Part shown: positions 1 to 12,544 of the stretch, piece by piece | How the letters are laid out: every line of letters begins with the position of its first letter | How positions within the stretch are numbered: the first letter of the stretch is position 1 | Source of the DNA: Straminergon stramineum | Lineage: Eukaryota > Streptophyta > Bryopsida > Hypnales > Calliergonaceae | Length of the DNA: 64,000 bases | Direction of reading: 5' to 3' | Assembly (NCBI GenBank): GCA_963920665.1 | Contig: OY987263.1 | Span: 20,075,430-20,139,429 of the forward strand | Position numbers and translations under genes: made by a program | The notes under the pieces: model-generated | Database searches by the model: none | The model's input: only the letters and a program-made list of their open reading frames with translations | Told to the model about the DNA's origin: nothing

Positions 1-130
1 TGGAAAATGTCTTGATGATTGAAAGGAGTCATGTTCATTCTATAATAAGTAGCTTATGGCCAAATCAAATGGCATGTATGGTAACTTAGTATGTGAGGAC
101 CTAATCTTCGTGCCTTTCAAAATTTAGAGA

Positions 131-256
131 CCTCCCAAAAGCCCAACTACCCCCTGGAACACCCAACGACCTACTGAGGACACCCTGCGACCCACTAGGA
201 AGCCCAATGACCTACTTAGAGAGCCCGGCGATCTGCTCGGGGAGCCTGGTAGCTGG
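131..256. repeat. 21-bp degenerate minisatellite
   Basis: About six degenerate copies of a 21-bp unit resembling CTAGGAAGCCCAATGACCTA follow each other head to tail. Because 21 is a multiple of three, one minus-strand frame reads as a 7-residue Gly/Ser/Arg-rich repeat, but nothing else suggests a real protein. Confidence 0.6.
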
Positions 257-403
257 ACTCTTCTAATTCTTGTTTTTTTGGTTGTTAGAACTAAATTGTG
301 AATACAAAATGATGAACACAAGGATACTTCTGGACTTCCTTTGAAGGAAGTATCCACACAAGGAAATAATAGAATTTTGCTTTAAGAGCGAAGCTTTGCT
401 GTC

Positions 404-417
404 TAAGGGGTTAACCC
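404..417. repeat. Palindromic TTAA junction (AGGGGTTAACCCC)
   Basis: The sequence AGGGGTTAACCCC is what appears where two TTAA-type elements abut, or where one terminus is palindromic. Only the terminal motif is recognisable; neither neighbouring body could be matched to another copy in the window. Confidence 0.35.
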
Positions 418-2349
418 CAAAATGAATAACAAAAGGAATGACAATAATAAGAAATATGTTAGAAGATGTGGCTAGAGGCAAAAGCTTCACCATATGGTGC
501 ATCAACACCACTTTACAAGACACAAAAACAAGAAATTAGTTAGAACTTGAAGTTCCAGTTAGAACAAATAACAAACAAATAGCAATGACTGCTTTGCGGG
601 ACTTTGGAGGATTGCAACAAACATCACCTTCAAAATGACTCACATTTGGACCAAAGTTTCTCCACTTCAAGGCTCTAGGGGGGATTTTCAATGCAAAATG
701 TATGAAATCCTCACAAACAAAGCTCCTTAGGAAAATAAGACTTAAGAAAAACACAAAGATGTTAGCAAATAAATTTTGGAAACTTCCACAATAGCTAAGC
801 ATTTCAAAGGGACCCCGATGTCCTTTAAAAGAGATTCAAAAAGCATCAACGAAGGGAGCTAAATGCTCCAAAACAACTTCAAAAATCTAGTGTTTTGGTC
901 TAAATGACAAAAAGTCAAACTATGCCAATTGAATTTGATAAGTACAAAATGAAAGAAAGGGTTCTTCAAAAATGAAGAAAAGGGGGTGTAAAGTGAGAGG
1001 AGGGGAGGCCTTGTATACATTTCCAAGGCCTCCTCCCCCCCTCAAATTATCTAACAAACTACTCCTAAGAAGAACCCAAAATTAATTTTTAAACTTCTAC
1101 CCTACTATTGTGACTGCTCTAACTTTTGGAGAAATGCTCAAAACACCAAATGGATTGCGCCATAGTTTTAAGAAGACCCAAACTAGTTGAGAGGGCCTCC
1201 TATCCCCTTTTCCCGACCCATTTCACAAGTGAAAACTAACAATTTGAAATCCAATGAAAAGGGTCAAACATCCCAAACTTGAAGTTTGACTTTTATCATA
1301 TTTTTGACTAGCTAGGGTGTTTCAAGAGTTTCCAGAAAGTAAGAAAAGAGTCCAAGTTGACTTCAATCACACATCACATGCTTTGGATACTCTGGGCAAT
1401 TCATCAAGAATTTTGGAATTCTATTAAAAGTCATTGTTGCCGCCGATCCTAGTACTTGTCAATGTTGGAATGTCTTGAAATTTGGCAGAGCACTTCTTAA
1501 TGTTAAAACACACTATCCTAATTTTTAGTGGAATTTTATCGCTACCTTGGTAAAATCTAAGAATTTCCAAATGCTGGTACATTGAGTTGACTTCCCATGG
1601 AGTCATCTTCTACAATTGAGAAAATTACAAAAAAATTTGGGTAGCTTGTGAGAAGCTCCCAAATGATAAGTGAAAGTTTTCATGTCTATTTTTCACTTTA
1701 TGGTAAAGGTGTTAAAATAACACCTATTGAATTAATTCCTCCAAGGAGGAATCATTCCCATATTAGGGAATCTTTACAAACAGACTTCACTATTGTGCTC
1801 CTCGTGTGTTTTTGAGCTAAGAGCACCTCTCTCTGTCCTTCGGTTGCATAATCATCGAACTTGTGAATTTTACTTGCACAAAAAAGAAGACTTTTCCAAT
1901 TCTTTACAAATTGGATGATGACCTTTACGTAGATCACCTACATGTTTTTCTAGGACTTAGGGAATCAATTCCCATCTTGACCCTCTAACTCCTCTAATCG
2001 AAATCTCTATCACTATCATCCAAAGGTTTGGTCTACTATAACCCAAATTAGGTGTTTTAATCTACTTATGCCAACAAAGCCTAAACTACTCCAAACCTTT
2101 AATTGTTATGTTAAACACCCATATTGAACACTAGAAACTAGAAAGGAAAGTATTTTAAGGCACTTCCTGAACTTTTAGGACTAATATACTGCATTTCTAG
2201 GGTCTTCTACCAAATATGATGTAAATACTCTTTTCTGGTCTTTTTAACTATAAAGTATATTAAATATGAGCAACAACAGAAATAAATAAATAAACCTAGA
2301 AGCCTAGGTGCTAACTACTAGGCTCACACCCTCCCAAGCACAAGGTTCC
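418..2349. other. AT-rich intergenic DNA, no gene seen
   Basis: No ORF longer than about 90 codons and no exon chain. Short homopolymer runs and decayed repeat-like sequence only. Confidence 0.5.
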
Positions 2350-3774
2350 TTAATCCCTAAAGGACCAAATGACCATTGAACATACACAAGTAATCTTAGG
2401 TAGGTTTATATGAAGTCATTTTCTAATGGATGTTCTTCAAATTTTGACAAAAGGTGTGAACATGTACCCCCTAAGTGGGAATACAATTTTTCTTTTGATC
2501 AAGTGCCCAAAGCAAAAGTTGTGCTACCCAAAAATTTTCGAGCAACTTGCAGTAGCATGTGCAAAACATTTCTTCTACTTCTGAAACGTGGCACATATGT
2601 AAATTACATGATATAAGATGCAAATGTCAAAAAAATAACCATATGTAGTGTAAAAATCTCATTCTAGGAGGAGTTAAAGGCTATTGGCCTAGGTAGACAA
2701 GGTCAAAAAAAACTTTTTCTCCTCACTTCACGATGATTGCAATAAACACTTGTACGATTTGTTGGTTTTTTGATTTTCAGCCTTTTAGTACTTTTTGTAC
2801 AACAAGTCACCTTTAGTACTATTAGAGGCATAGAACATGAAATCTAGATGGTTTGATTAGATTTCAAATTTGTTATTCCAACATGTGATGCTCATCATTG
2901 GATGGCAAGGATGGATGGCAGTGCTTCGTTTTCCATAAAAATAGTTTACGTTGGTAGATTAGAAGCACTATAGGCCCCTACCAGTACTATTGAGTCCTTC
3001 TATGTACCTTGAAATACTATTTTGAGCCAAAAGCTACAATTTTTGTTAGAAAATCAAACTTCCACATTTCTATTTAATTTTTTTTAAATGTACTTTAAAA
3101 ATCTATTTTAAAAGTAGACATTGTTGCCAACTAAGAGAAAAGAAGGAAGATCAAAGATAAAACTAAAAAAACATTTTTCATTCAACATAAATTCAACCTA
3201 AATATAGCACACTTTAGGCCAATGCAAAACACAATTGGAACATTTATTTTGGAAATCCCTCTTGAAGTGAGAAGGTGTAATTCTATCAAAAGAACTAGCC
3301 TACTAAATTTGACAATGTATCTCTTCAAAAAAGGTACTTGATAGTACTAAAAACCACCAAAATCATATATGTGACATATACTTGAAATTCAATTTCACCA
3401 ATGAAATTAATTTAGGAAAAATTGAAATAATTCAAGTATATTTTCTATAGCTATAAAAAGCTTATTTCTGAATTTCATATTCACTCAATCATTTTTGCAT
3501 TACTTATGGTGGAAAACAACTTCAACATTCAATATGTGACAAAAAATAGGAAAGGTGTTTCTTGCAATCACCCTTCAAGCATTCTAATATTTCAATCAAT
3601 ATCGTCAAAGTTTTAGTAATGTTTTCGACACATTCCCATAGTACTCTAGTACAAATTTGTACAATAGAATTTTGAAAAAAAAAATTGTTTTTTTCATTTT
3701 TTTCTCATTGCCGAAAAAAGTGGTAGTTTTTTACAATTTGTGTCTAAAATCTGCATCAATTCTTTAGGGGTTAA
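2350..3774. mobile_element. TTAA-type element, larger decayed copy
   Basis: The left end reads TTAATCCCTAAAGGACC and the right end TTTAGGGGTTAA, the inverted-repeat pair seen on the better copies. The left interior (around 2480-2530) resembles the interior of the copy at 43560, including a shared GGGAATA-AATTTT block. It is longer than the usual 0.95 kb, so it may hold a later insertion or be two fragments. Pairing these ends is an inference. Confidence 0.4.
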
Positions 3775-4988
3775 CCCCTAAACTCCCAAGGCTTTTTTCC
3801 ATCAAAAAATGACTCAAAACTCCCAATTCTATTGTAAAGAGAAAAAAACTTTAAGAAAATATTTTTTACATATATAATCGTGGGATCTTATAATACACTA
3901 GTATAAAAATGCGTGGAAAACATTTCAAAAACTTTGACAGTGTAGATTGCAAGTTACTTATATTTAAAGTAAAGAAAACATATATTTTTATACCTTGTTC
4001 AATTAGGTTTGAATCTTCATGACTTCAAAACTTTATACTACTAATTTTGATTTTCAAATTTTTCATTTTGAAGAATCGAGTTGAGAATCCAAGTAAAAAA
4101 ATCCAACAAAAAAACACTTAATTTCCATTCATTAAATAATTATTATGTACTAGAAGTAGGTTCAAGATTGAAGGGATAACAAAACCGTTAATAAGGTAGG
4201 AACACCCATAACCATGAGTGAACCCGTAGTTGAGAATAGAGTTCCCTCAAAGTGTTCCCTAAAGTATCTTGAAACTATCTTCAAAGTACCTTAAAACCAT
4301 CTCCATACTTAATTGAGATTGGTGGGCTCTGATTTTTTTTCAGATTTTGGTGCTAGAATCAAGGCAGATTTTGTAGAATGTGGCTATGGGTGCCCCAGGG
4401 AGTTCTACTTTGAAAATTCATAGAAATTCTATGCATTGTCCAAAAATTATATATTTTTTTGAAAATTCATGATTTTCAATTGCTAATACTCAAAAAAATA
4501 TTTTTTGTAGAAAAATTTGACGGTCATGGATGTCCCTACCTTAGCTCTAAGATGGAATTGAAACACAATAATCTCAATGGTGAGATTGTTCTAGCAAGCG
4601 CTCCTAATCATGTCTAACAATGTTTTTTGAAAAATTGTTAGAATTGCATTCAAAAATGAATTCTATAAGTTATTTTCTCAAGAAGATACTTGGATTGCCC
4701 AAAAAACAAGATTGTTCATAACTTTCTCATCATTAGTCCAAATAAAATGAATCAAAACTTCAAATGTAGAAAAAAATATAAATCTTTGAGAGAAAAAATT
4801 GAAAATTAAAAAAATTCAATTTTTTGTGATTCTTTTTTGGATTGCCCTAGGAGTTGCTTTTTGGACTCGTAGTGGTAATACTTTTGCTCCCGGGCACCGG
4901 TTGAAATAAAAATTGTATTCCCAGAAAGCTAATCTGATTTCCTATCTTCCAAAAGAGTTTCAGAAAATCATATCAAAAATTGTGATCA
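3771..4988. mobile_element. TTAA-type element, ~1.2 kb
   Basis: Starts with TTAACCCCTAAACTCCCAAG and shares its TTAA with the end of the preceding copy. Its interior aligns by eye over several hundred bases with the element at 8692-9549, for example a block near 4545-4580 (AGCTCTAAGATGGAATTGAA) matching 9103-9130, and a block near 4725-4770 matching 9285-9320. The right terminus has decayed and is placed from the homologue. Confidence 0.55.
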
Positions 4989-5400
4989 CTCAAGCCTACC
5001 CGAAATCCCAAGAGTCACCCGTAGGGACTTTGGGACTGTAGCCAGGGGTTGACTCAGTCAGTTGACAGCGTTGATCCTTTGAAAAGAATTCACGTCAGTC
5101 CAGGGCTGGGCATGCAAACCTCGTTCATCTTCCATCTGGAAAAATTTCAATTCTGTTTGACGATCCATTATACTGTAAGTTCAACCATTTTTGAAATGCT
5201 CTTGAAAACAAGGTCCCCTAGAAATTGAGGCCATCCACTGAAGCATCAATTGAGACAAGGAATGCTTACGGTCAGTCACGAGAGTTACGAGAGTCACGAA
5301 AGTCTCGCACTCACGTACGCTGCTTTCAGCCACAAGAGTCACGCTGATAGCCTCCCACGATGGATCATCACTGACGACAAATCATTCTGACTCTGGAATC
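4989..5400. other. Intergenic DNA upstream of the MABP gene with GAGTCAC-type repeats
   Basis: No gene seen. From 5274 to 5303 there are short reiterations of GAGTYACGA/GAGAGTTACGA. These could be decayed repeats or regulatory sites; the sequence does not decide. Confidence 0.3.
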
Positions 5401-5904
5401 TATGGTACAGTACTTGTAATCGAGACTCTGTCAATGGCTACAGCTCTCAACTTGAATTGCAATACTTAAACTGCACCAATAGTCTTGATCAACATTCAAC
5501 TGCTCAACTCTCTCCTCGCTCGACGATTGACATTTACTGCTAGCTTGCATTAGCAACACGCCTGCCTACCCGGCCACTTCTGTTCGATCAGCAGTTCCTT
5601 CCGAGGATTCGTGCTGAAGGTAAACAATTAACGTGTACTGCTACTGCTAGTCCGTCCCAGTGCCATTGGCCCCAGGTGACCATGAATGAAATTGTGCTGT
5701 AGTTAAGCAACATTTGGAAGAATCGATCACTTGACTTTGTTCTAGATCGATCTTCGTATTATTCTATTCAATGCCGACTCCTTATTTCACTGTTTGTTGT
5801 GATTGTTGTGCATCTGATCATAAAGTTCTAACCAACGTTCGTTCGCTAGCTAGGCCTGCATTAATTGACAACGTAAATTGTGTATTCCAGCTTCGAACGA
5901 GACG
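5401..5904 (+). promoter_or_regulatory. Probable 5'UTR and leader intron of the MABP gene
   Basis: GC content rises here compared with the AT-rich DNA upstream. A good donor (AAG/GTAAAC, about 5619/5620) and a good acceptor (TTCCAG, ending at 5890) would remove a ~270-bp leader intron just before the ATG at 5905. I could not fix a TATA box or transcription start. Confidence 0.4.
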
Positions 5905-6411
5905 ATGGCGAACATGATCTCTGCCATCACGGAGCTGCGAGTGATCTCGGGCGACAGCGACTCCATCCCTACTCCCACGGGATTCACCAAGATCGGGGTG
6001 GACCTCAACAGAGGCGCCAAGGGCAAATTCATATACCTGTGCTACAGGGAGGAGCAGGTCCCAAAAGAATCGCCGTATCCGCGGGCCATCGCCGCCGTGT
6101 GCGTCGTCAATGAGAAGGGAGAAGTGCCGCAAGGGTTCGAGGTGATCGATGTCGACCTCAACGCCGGCGCAGGCGGCAAGTTCATCTATGTGTGCTTCAC
6201 GCACCACCCAGAAGCGGCAGCTCGGCAGATGGCCAACCTCGGAATGGGATCCAACGAAATCGAAGACATCGAGGCCGGGAAACCGATCCGAGGCCTGTGC
6301 GTGATCGATGGCGAAGGCGCCGGTGCACCGGCCAACTTCGTCAAACTCAACAACGACCTCAACGAGGGCGCCGGGGGGGCTTTCCTCTACCTCTGCTACT
6401 CACGCGTTTAA
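5905..6411 (+). CDS. MABP-like three-repeat beta-prism protein
   Basis: A 168-residue intronless coding region. Three internal repeats each end in the signature DLN-x-GA-x-G-x-F-[IL]-Y-[LV]-C-[YF]: DLNRGAKGKFIYLCY near residues 30-45, DLNAGAGGKFIYVCF near 80-95, and DLNEGAGGAFLYLCY near 150-165. This is the hallmark of the MABP (MVB12-associated beta-prism) fold, whose three-fold symmetry fits three repeats. In known families MABP modules bind acidic membranes as parts of larger proteins (ESCRT-I MVB12, DENN proteins). Here the module is the whole protein, with no signal peptide or membrane segment. The ATG at 5905 is chosen because it follows a strong splice acceptor and starts just before the conserved part. 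The coding sequence is much more GC-rich than its surroundings. Family assignment is from motif recognition; the cellular role is unknown. Confidence 0.75.
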   Translation: MANMISAITELRVISGDSDSIPTPTGFTKIGVDLNRGAKGKFIYLCYREEQVPKESPYPRAIAAVCVVNEKGEVPQGFEVIDVDLNAGAGGKFIYVCFTHHPEAAARQMANLGMGSNEIEDIEAGKPIRGLCVIDGEGAGAPANFVKLNNDLNEGAGGAFLYLCYSRV

Positions 6412-7652
6412 GACTCTATGATCCATTCCAACGCGTGAGTGGAGAGAAAGGTGCCAGGGTACGTACGTTCAGGAGCTGGGTCTAGGCTGATAAGTGTATG
6501 AATGTACGTGTTGGCATGAATTACATAATTTATGTGTAAAGGGATCGGTGTACGTGCGTGCATATACCTTGACCTTCAGGAGTTAATTGGTGTCAGCCTG
6601 GGAATTTGAATTTGAATGGCATCAAGCGTCGTATGCATGCTTCGATCGAGTCATCCGTGGTAATTATCTGTCGGTGCGTGTGTACGTATGTTGATGCATG
6701 GTCCCTGGGCTTAAGGTTTGATTTCCAATTGAGGTGATTATAGAGCTGTTACATTGTAGTGCTATTATGTATCTCGGATTATAGAGCATGCGTGACTACT
6801 TGGCGATTTGGATTTTTGCATGTATCTGAGTGAGATCTGAAGAGCTGATCGACTGCTGGTGTTTGCCTGTATTCGTGCTTGAAGAATGAAATCAGTCTGC
6901 AAACTGCAATCTGTCACTGGATGATGGCACTGCATTGGCTACGTCTTTCTTGTTGTGCAAATGGATTTCTGTAGAAATCATGTGAAAACAGAAACACATG
7001 TGGTGCATCCGAGAATTGAATTGTGGATAGAGCATGAATAGAAATCATCCTAGAATCTAGCTAAAGCTTTACATGCACCCTCTCGAAAGCTATGGATTTC
7101 TAAGGAGCGATCCACAAGAGCAATTTGAAAACCCGACGCGAGGGTAGGGGTTGAGTTTTCTGAGATGCAATTTCTAGAGCTCCAAATTGTGCAGACTGAC
7201 CTGAAATGGTAAGAAATACTGAAAACTAGCGCCAATGACAATCCCTGTTAGAGCATGGCAAAGCTCCCCACGCAAATGAAGGCGATTCTCAATCACGTGA
7301 TTCCAGCTTCTATGAGAAGGCTAACCCATTGTAGACAGAAGAATTGCATCGTGCCCAATTTGGTAACAGCCCTCCTTGGAAATCACGAGCTTTGACAACC
7401 CCACCAAATCCTCTTGCTTTAATTTTTCATAGAGAGTTGAAACCATGCATGGCGGGCCATAACTTATCCTGTAGTGGCTTGCAGTACAAGACCTTCAACT
7501 CATGGCTTGCTTATCGATTCATTTAATAGAAAAAGCATGCATTCCTGCACCCATAGCCAGTCAGTCCTATGCAACAATGCTACGGTATATATAGTTTGAT
7601 GACTCCACCGAAGACTGTAGGATGGAATAAATTTTGTTCATCAAATTTGTGT
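6412..7652. other. 3' flank of MABP gene, no further gene seen
   Basis: The first few hundred bases probably hold the 3'UTR. Tracts of GTACGTGCGTGCAT type are frequent. Nothing beyond about 60 codons is open in any frame. Confidence 0.4.
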
Positions 7653-8613
7653 TTAACCCCGAAAGGTATTTGACTATGTTTTCACCAAAAACGCTCCAAA
7701 ACTGTCATCTCTAGTACAAGTATCAAATTTTTGAAAAAATACATTTTTGGACAAATGTAACCGTAGGATCTTGTATTAAGATGGTTTGGGAAGGTGTGGA
7801 AAAAATTTCAGAAATTTCCACCGTTTGGATCGCCAGATATTAGCATTTGAAGTGACAAAAAGTCATTTTTTGGCCCTGCAAAAATCCGGGCAGATGCACT
7901 CCACAAGGTCAGATCATTATGAAAAAATGTCCAAAATGGTTGTAACTCTTTGGATTTATTCTTCAAGTCATGTTGTCTACATGCTTGAAAAATTTTAGAT
8001 CATTTGGAATTGTACAACATATAGGAAAAAAATAGTAAGTTGAAAGAAGTAGAGAATGATTCAAAATACTAAATTGTTAATAATTTATTCATGGAATTGA
8101 AAAATGCCAATCCCAATGGTTAAATTGTTGTAATAAACAATCTCCACCTCATGTTTTATTTTTTTCCAAAAATATTAAAAACAGAGTGAAATAAAGGTCT
8201 TCAAAGTTTATTTTAGAGTAGAGATTCTATTACTACCCTACCTACCCACAAACTACCCACAACTAAAACTCTTCATAACTTTCATCTCATAAATCAAAAT
8301 GGAATGATTCAAAGCTTTTCATGTATATATAAATCTTAGAAATAAATTTCAAATTTTTATTTTAAGAAAAAGTGATTTTTAAAGAAGTTTTTTTTGGTGT
8401 CCGAGCTGCCCATCGAGCAATGAAAACAACATATCATACAATAACTTTTTAACCATGTATTCAAAAGTTATGAAAATTGTTGGGTCTTAAAGTTACTCCT
8501 CAGGCACATGTTGTATGAAAATTTCAAAGAAAAAAAATAAAAATTCCATTTGTAGTGAGCTGCCCAAAATTGCTATGTTGCCAAAAAACACCCTTTGGTC
8601 CTTTAGGGGTTAA
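7653..8613. mobile_element. TTAA-type element, 961 bp
   Basis: The ends TTAACCCCGAAAGG and CCTTTAGGGGTTAA form an imperfect terminal inverted repeat enclosed by TTAA. The interior is related, in inverted orientation, to the copy at 10535-11474: both carry a block near AAATTGTTAATAAT-type sequence followed by the CCAATCCCAATGG region and a GGAATGATTCAAAGCTT block. It holds a 70-codon ORF but no transposase domain. Confidence 0.7.
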
Positions 8614-8691
8614 TTGCATGAGTATACTGTTAGCAAGGTATTGAAAATTCCTTCATTACAATATTATTGACTTTTCTATTAAAAAAGATGT

Positions 8692-9549
8692 TTAACCTCT
8701 AAAGTCCCAAGGTCCTTTGTTCATCCTAATACACTCAAAATTATAACTTCTAAATAGAAAAAAATTCATTTTTTTTTCCTATCTTGCTACAAAATCTTGC
8801 ACTACACTATTTGAAAAAAGTGTTGAAGAAATTTCAAAAACTTTGGTAGTGTATGTTGCATGAAATTTTGCTTTAAAGTAAAGAAAATAATCTTTTTGTA
8901 CCTTGCTCAATTATGTTTTTTTGCTTTCAATCTTCTTCATATACAATTTTTGCACTCCTTGATTTTGATTTTCTAATTTTTTGTGTTCAAAAATTCAATT
9001 GAAAGTTGGATAAAATATCCAAAAAATCCACACTTCGTTTTCATTCTTTAAATAAATAAATAAAATAAAAGTATCATATTGAATAGAACTGAAATTGTTA
9101 TTAGCTCTAAGATGGAATTGAAACACAATAATTCTAACACTGAGACTATTCTACCAAGCAAATTTAATCCTATCTATAAATTACTTTTGAAATTTTTTTA
9201 GAATTGCATTCAAATATGAATTACTTAAGTTGTTTCTTCCAAAAGATGCTTAGATTGCCCCCAAATAGAAATTATCCTCAACTTTCTCATGAATAGTCCA
9301 AATAAAATGAATCAAAGCTTGGCATATAAACAAAATTTCATATTTGAGAAAAAAAATTAAAAATTAAAAAAATGAACTTCTTTGTAATAATTTTTAGGGT
9401 GTTGGACCTCAAATTTCTTGTGACATTGAAGGTGGTATAACTTTTGCTTATGGACACTGATTGAAAAACAAAATGTATTCTCAAAAAGCTATTTTGATTT
9501 TTTCTCTTAATAAAAAGATTAAAAAATTCATATCATAAATTGAGGTTAA
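8692..9549. mobile_element. TTAA-type element, ~858 bp
   Basis: Left end TTAACCTCTAAAGTCCCAAG; right end decayed to GAGGTTAA. Interior matches the copy at 3771-4988 in the same orientation through most of its length. Confidence 0.55.
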
Positions 9550-10092
9550 CCCTTCAAGTTCCATGACCATTAGAGTGATAACCAACCCTCCAAGTGCGCC
9601 TCACAGCTCTGTTGCGGAGACCCCTTTTATTAGTTTTATAAAACTAGTACTTTCAAAAATAAAGAGGCTGCAAGGACAAAAGAATTCCTCAGTACACATG
9701 ATACCAGAGTATGGCTTCTCATGTTCCTACTGGTCGAAACTATGAGACCATTCACTTTTTTCTTTTTTTTTTGAAACACATGGACAAAGACCATTCACTT
9801 TCACTATAGAAGTTTGGTACACTTTCGTAATATTTTAGTAAGCAAAAATTATGTACTTTGGGGTGATCCTTTGGCCATGTCCTTCAGTTTATAATACATT
9901 TTTTTAGTAAGCACATGATAGTGTCCTTGTGTTTCCACCACTTGCTGCTTAGATGAATGCAGCACAGAATCTGCTGTTAGAAGAAAATATTGGTCACAAT
10001 GAATTTAGATTCAAGAAATCAATACAACATGAATCCAATTTTGGATATGAAGGCTACATATTGCATTGGTGCACTACTAGTATGAAGACAGT
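9550..10092. other. AT-rich intergenic DNA
   Basis: No gene, RNA or clear repeat boundary seen. Confidence 0.4.
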
Positions 10093-10374
10093 CATTAGGG
10101 GAGATTTGAGGGTTGGATATGCTTGCGAGTTCCCAAGTTGTGGGGGACGCAGGAACTGTGCCACTATTGCAGTCTGATGTGGCCGAGACTGTGCCACGTC
10201 GGAAAAAAAAATCAATTTTTCTTTTGCATTTGAGAACTAATAAATTATTTTTGATATTTTGTTTTCTTGATATTTATTTTCTAGCCAGCAACCAAATGTT
10301 CCCGGACAGCACATGGAACAAGTTGGGGAACAACCCTGAAACACTCATGTTGAGGCCTCAAATCTACTCTAATG
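10093..10374. mobile_element. MITE, 282 bp, CATTAGGGGAGATTTGAGG ends
   Basis: Terminal inverted repeat CATTAGGGGAGATTTGAGG at the left and its diverged complement (CAAATCTACTCTAATG) at the right. The interior carries landmarks shared with two further copies at 42336-42614 (inverted) and 54095-54382: a TGGCCGAGAC block, a poly-A stretch, and a GGGAACAACCCTGAAAC block. No target duplication can be read with confidence. Confidence 0.7.
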
Positions 10375-10534
10375 GCTAAAAGATCTAAGGTTTAGATTCA
10401 CTAACGAAAGGATTGCAACTTCAAAATTTATGAAAAAACATGTCTTTGAAACATTTAAATATTTGTTTGAATTTATAATAGGACTGGAAGCCCATCTAGC
10501 TCATCATCTCTCCAGGCTTCGACATGATGTTGTA

Positions 10535-11474
10535 TTAACTCCTAAAGAACCAAGGTGCATTCTTCAATAACATAGAAAATTAGAGCAGGTACGTGTGACT
10601 AGAGATTTTCATATTTTTGACCCAAATTTTGGTAGGGGGTAAAGATGAGGAATATCTTTCATGTGCACTAAATTTCAAGACATTTGGAAATATGAGTCAA
10701 AAGTTATGGCCTAATATGCAATTTATTACTAAACTTGGGCAATCTAGGCAGATCTGAAAAAATAACTTTTTTCAAAAATAAAAATTTGAAAATGATTTTC
10801 TAGATTTATATACACATAGAAAGCTTTGAATCATTCCATTTTGATCAATGAGTCAAAAGTTATGAGATGTTTTCATTTGAGGGCAATAATTATTATGGAT
10901 TCTCTACTCTAAAATAAATTTTAAAGTGCTTTCTTTAACTCAAATTTCAATATTTTTGGAAAACAAAACAAAACAATAGGTGTAGATTGTTTATTACAAC
11001 ATTACCACCATTGGGATTGGCATTTTTCAATTCCATTAAAAAAATTGTTAACAATTTAGTATTTTGAATCACTCTCTACATCTTTCTACTTACTATTTTT
11101 TTCCAATATGTTGCACAATTCCAAATGATCTAAAAATTTTCAAGCATATACCAACTTGCCTTGAAAAACAAATCAAAAGAAGCACTCCCATTTGGGACAT
11201 TTTTTCAAACAAATGTGAGCTTGTGAAATGCAACTACCCATTTTTTTGCAAGGCCCAAAAAGGAATTTTTGTCACTTCAAATGCTAATATCTTGCAATCT
11301 ACAATGTGCAAATTTCTGAAATTTTTTCCGCATCTTTTTAAACTAGAGTACTACAAGATCCTATGGACACATGTGTCCCAAAATGATATTTTTCAAAGAT
11401 TTGGTACTTGTATTAGAAATGGCAGATTTTTAGAGTTTTGGATGATAACATAATCAAGGAACTTTAGGAGTTAA
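10535..11474. mobile_element. TTAA-type element, 940 bp
   Basis: Ends TTAACTCCTAAAGAACCAAG and CTTTAGGAGTTAA are inverted and enclosed by TTAA. Interior is homologous to 7653-8613 in opposite orientation. A 129-codon ORF lies inside but shows no recognisable domain and is probably a chance frame. Confidence 0.7.
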
Positions 11475-12544
11475 AAGATTTGGGGCCCATATACTGCCAA
11501 TCCGAATTCTTCTTTGCCTCCATTCTACATGTTTGGTGTGGGCTAAAGAAGAAAGTGAGCTCTGGTAGACTAGAAGACTTTATCACTCTAGTGGACTCAT
11601 GAGCTTCAAACAGTTGTAATTGTGAATTTATGAGACAATTGAAACATCAATTACAGAATGTTTGACAAGGCAATGTAATATCCAATATACTCTTTGTACA
11701 TCACTAAACTTCCACTACATTTTACAATCACCCTAACATTATAAATTCTCACACGACACCCAAACTTGCTACGATTACAATGACTAAGGTACATCACTTT
11801 TATTGTTCACAAAACCCATTTGAGGTCCTTGCAAAACAGTCTGCTGGGACTTCTTATGCTTGGATTAAATCACTTTGTTCTCCAAAACTAATATGTCCCA
11901 ACTTTCTAACTTTTGTATCACTAACTATGTTGCTAGATCAGACAATTATATTTGGATTTCTAAATTATACTCTTTTCTTTTCTCTTGACTTCATTGAATA
12001 TATATCCTCCAAATAATTGTAGACATTCTTAATTCCCTGAATGCTTTCAGAGAATGTTGATATTTCCTGAATGCAATATTCTGTTGAGTCCAATAACTGA
12101 AGGGCCGTTCCCACCTGGCGTTTGCAAACACCGTGAGCTTAAAGATAAAACTTCATCAATAAAAGAAAATCATTTTTTTTTCTGGCAGTTCAGGTTCAGA
12201 ATCTAGTGATAGTTTCTTACTAACATAAGGCTCAGTTCCCACATTATTGGTACTTATCGTGAAAGACCTCATATACCCCAACACAACTAATTACCGATTT
12301 TGATATGATGGCCAAAAATAGTCTAAATCTCAAACTTTGAATGAATTCAAAAATAAACATGTCACCATCCCAAATCTATGGACAAGGAATTATAATGAGT
12401 TTCCAAGTATTAGAGGAAATTCCACTACAATGCAATGTTAACACATGTACTTAAAACATGGGGAAAAGAGATTGTTATTATAATGAAATTCATATCCATC
12501 ATGAATCTTCAAAGGATATGGGACAATTTGAAGATGAGAGCTTG
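11475..12544. other. AT-rich intergenic DNA
   Basis: No gene seen. GTTCCCACCTGGCGTT at 12107-12122 recurs inverted, with one mismatch, at 15890-15905; these may be the ends of a larger old element covering 12.1-15.9 kb, but no target duplication supports that. Confidence 0.3.

Noticed and set aside
11064..11453. 129-codon ORF as a transposase
   Set aside because: Lies inside a TTAA element but has no DDE or zinc-finger motif and is not open in related copies.
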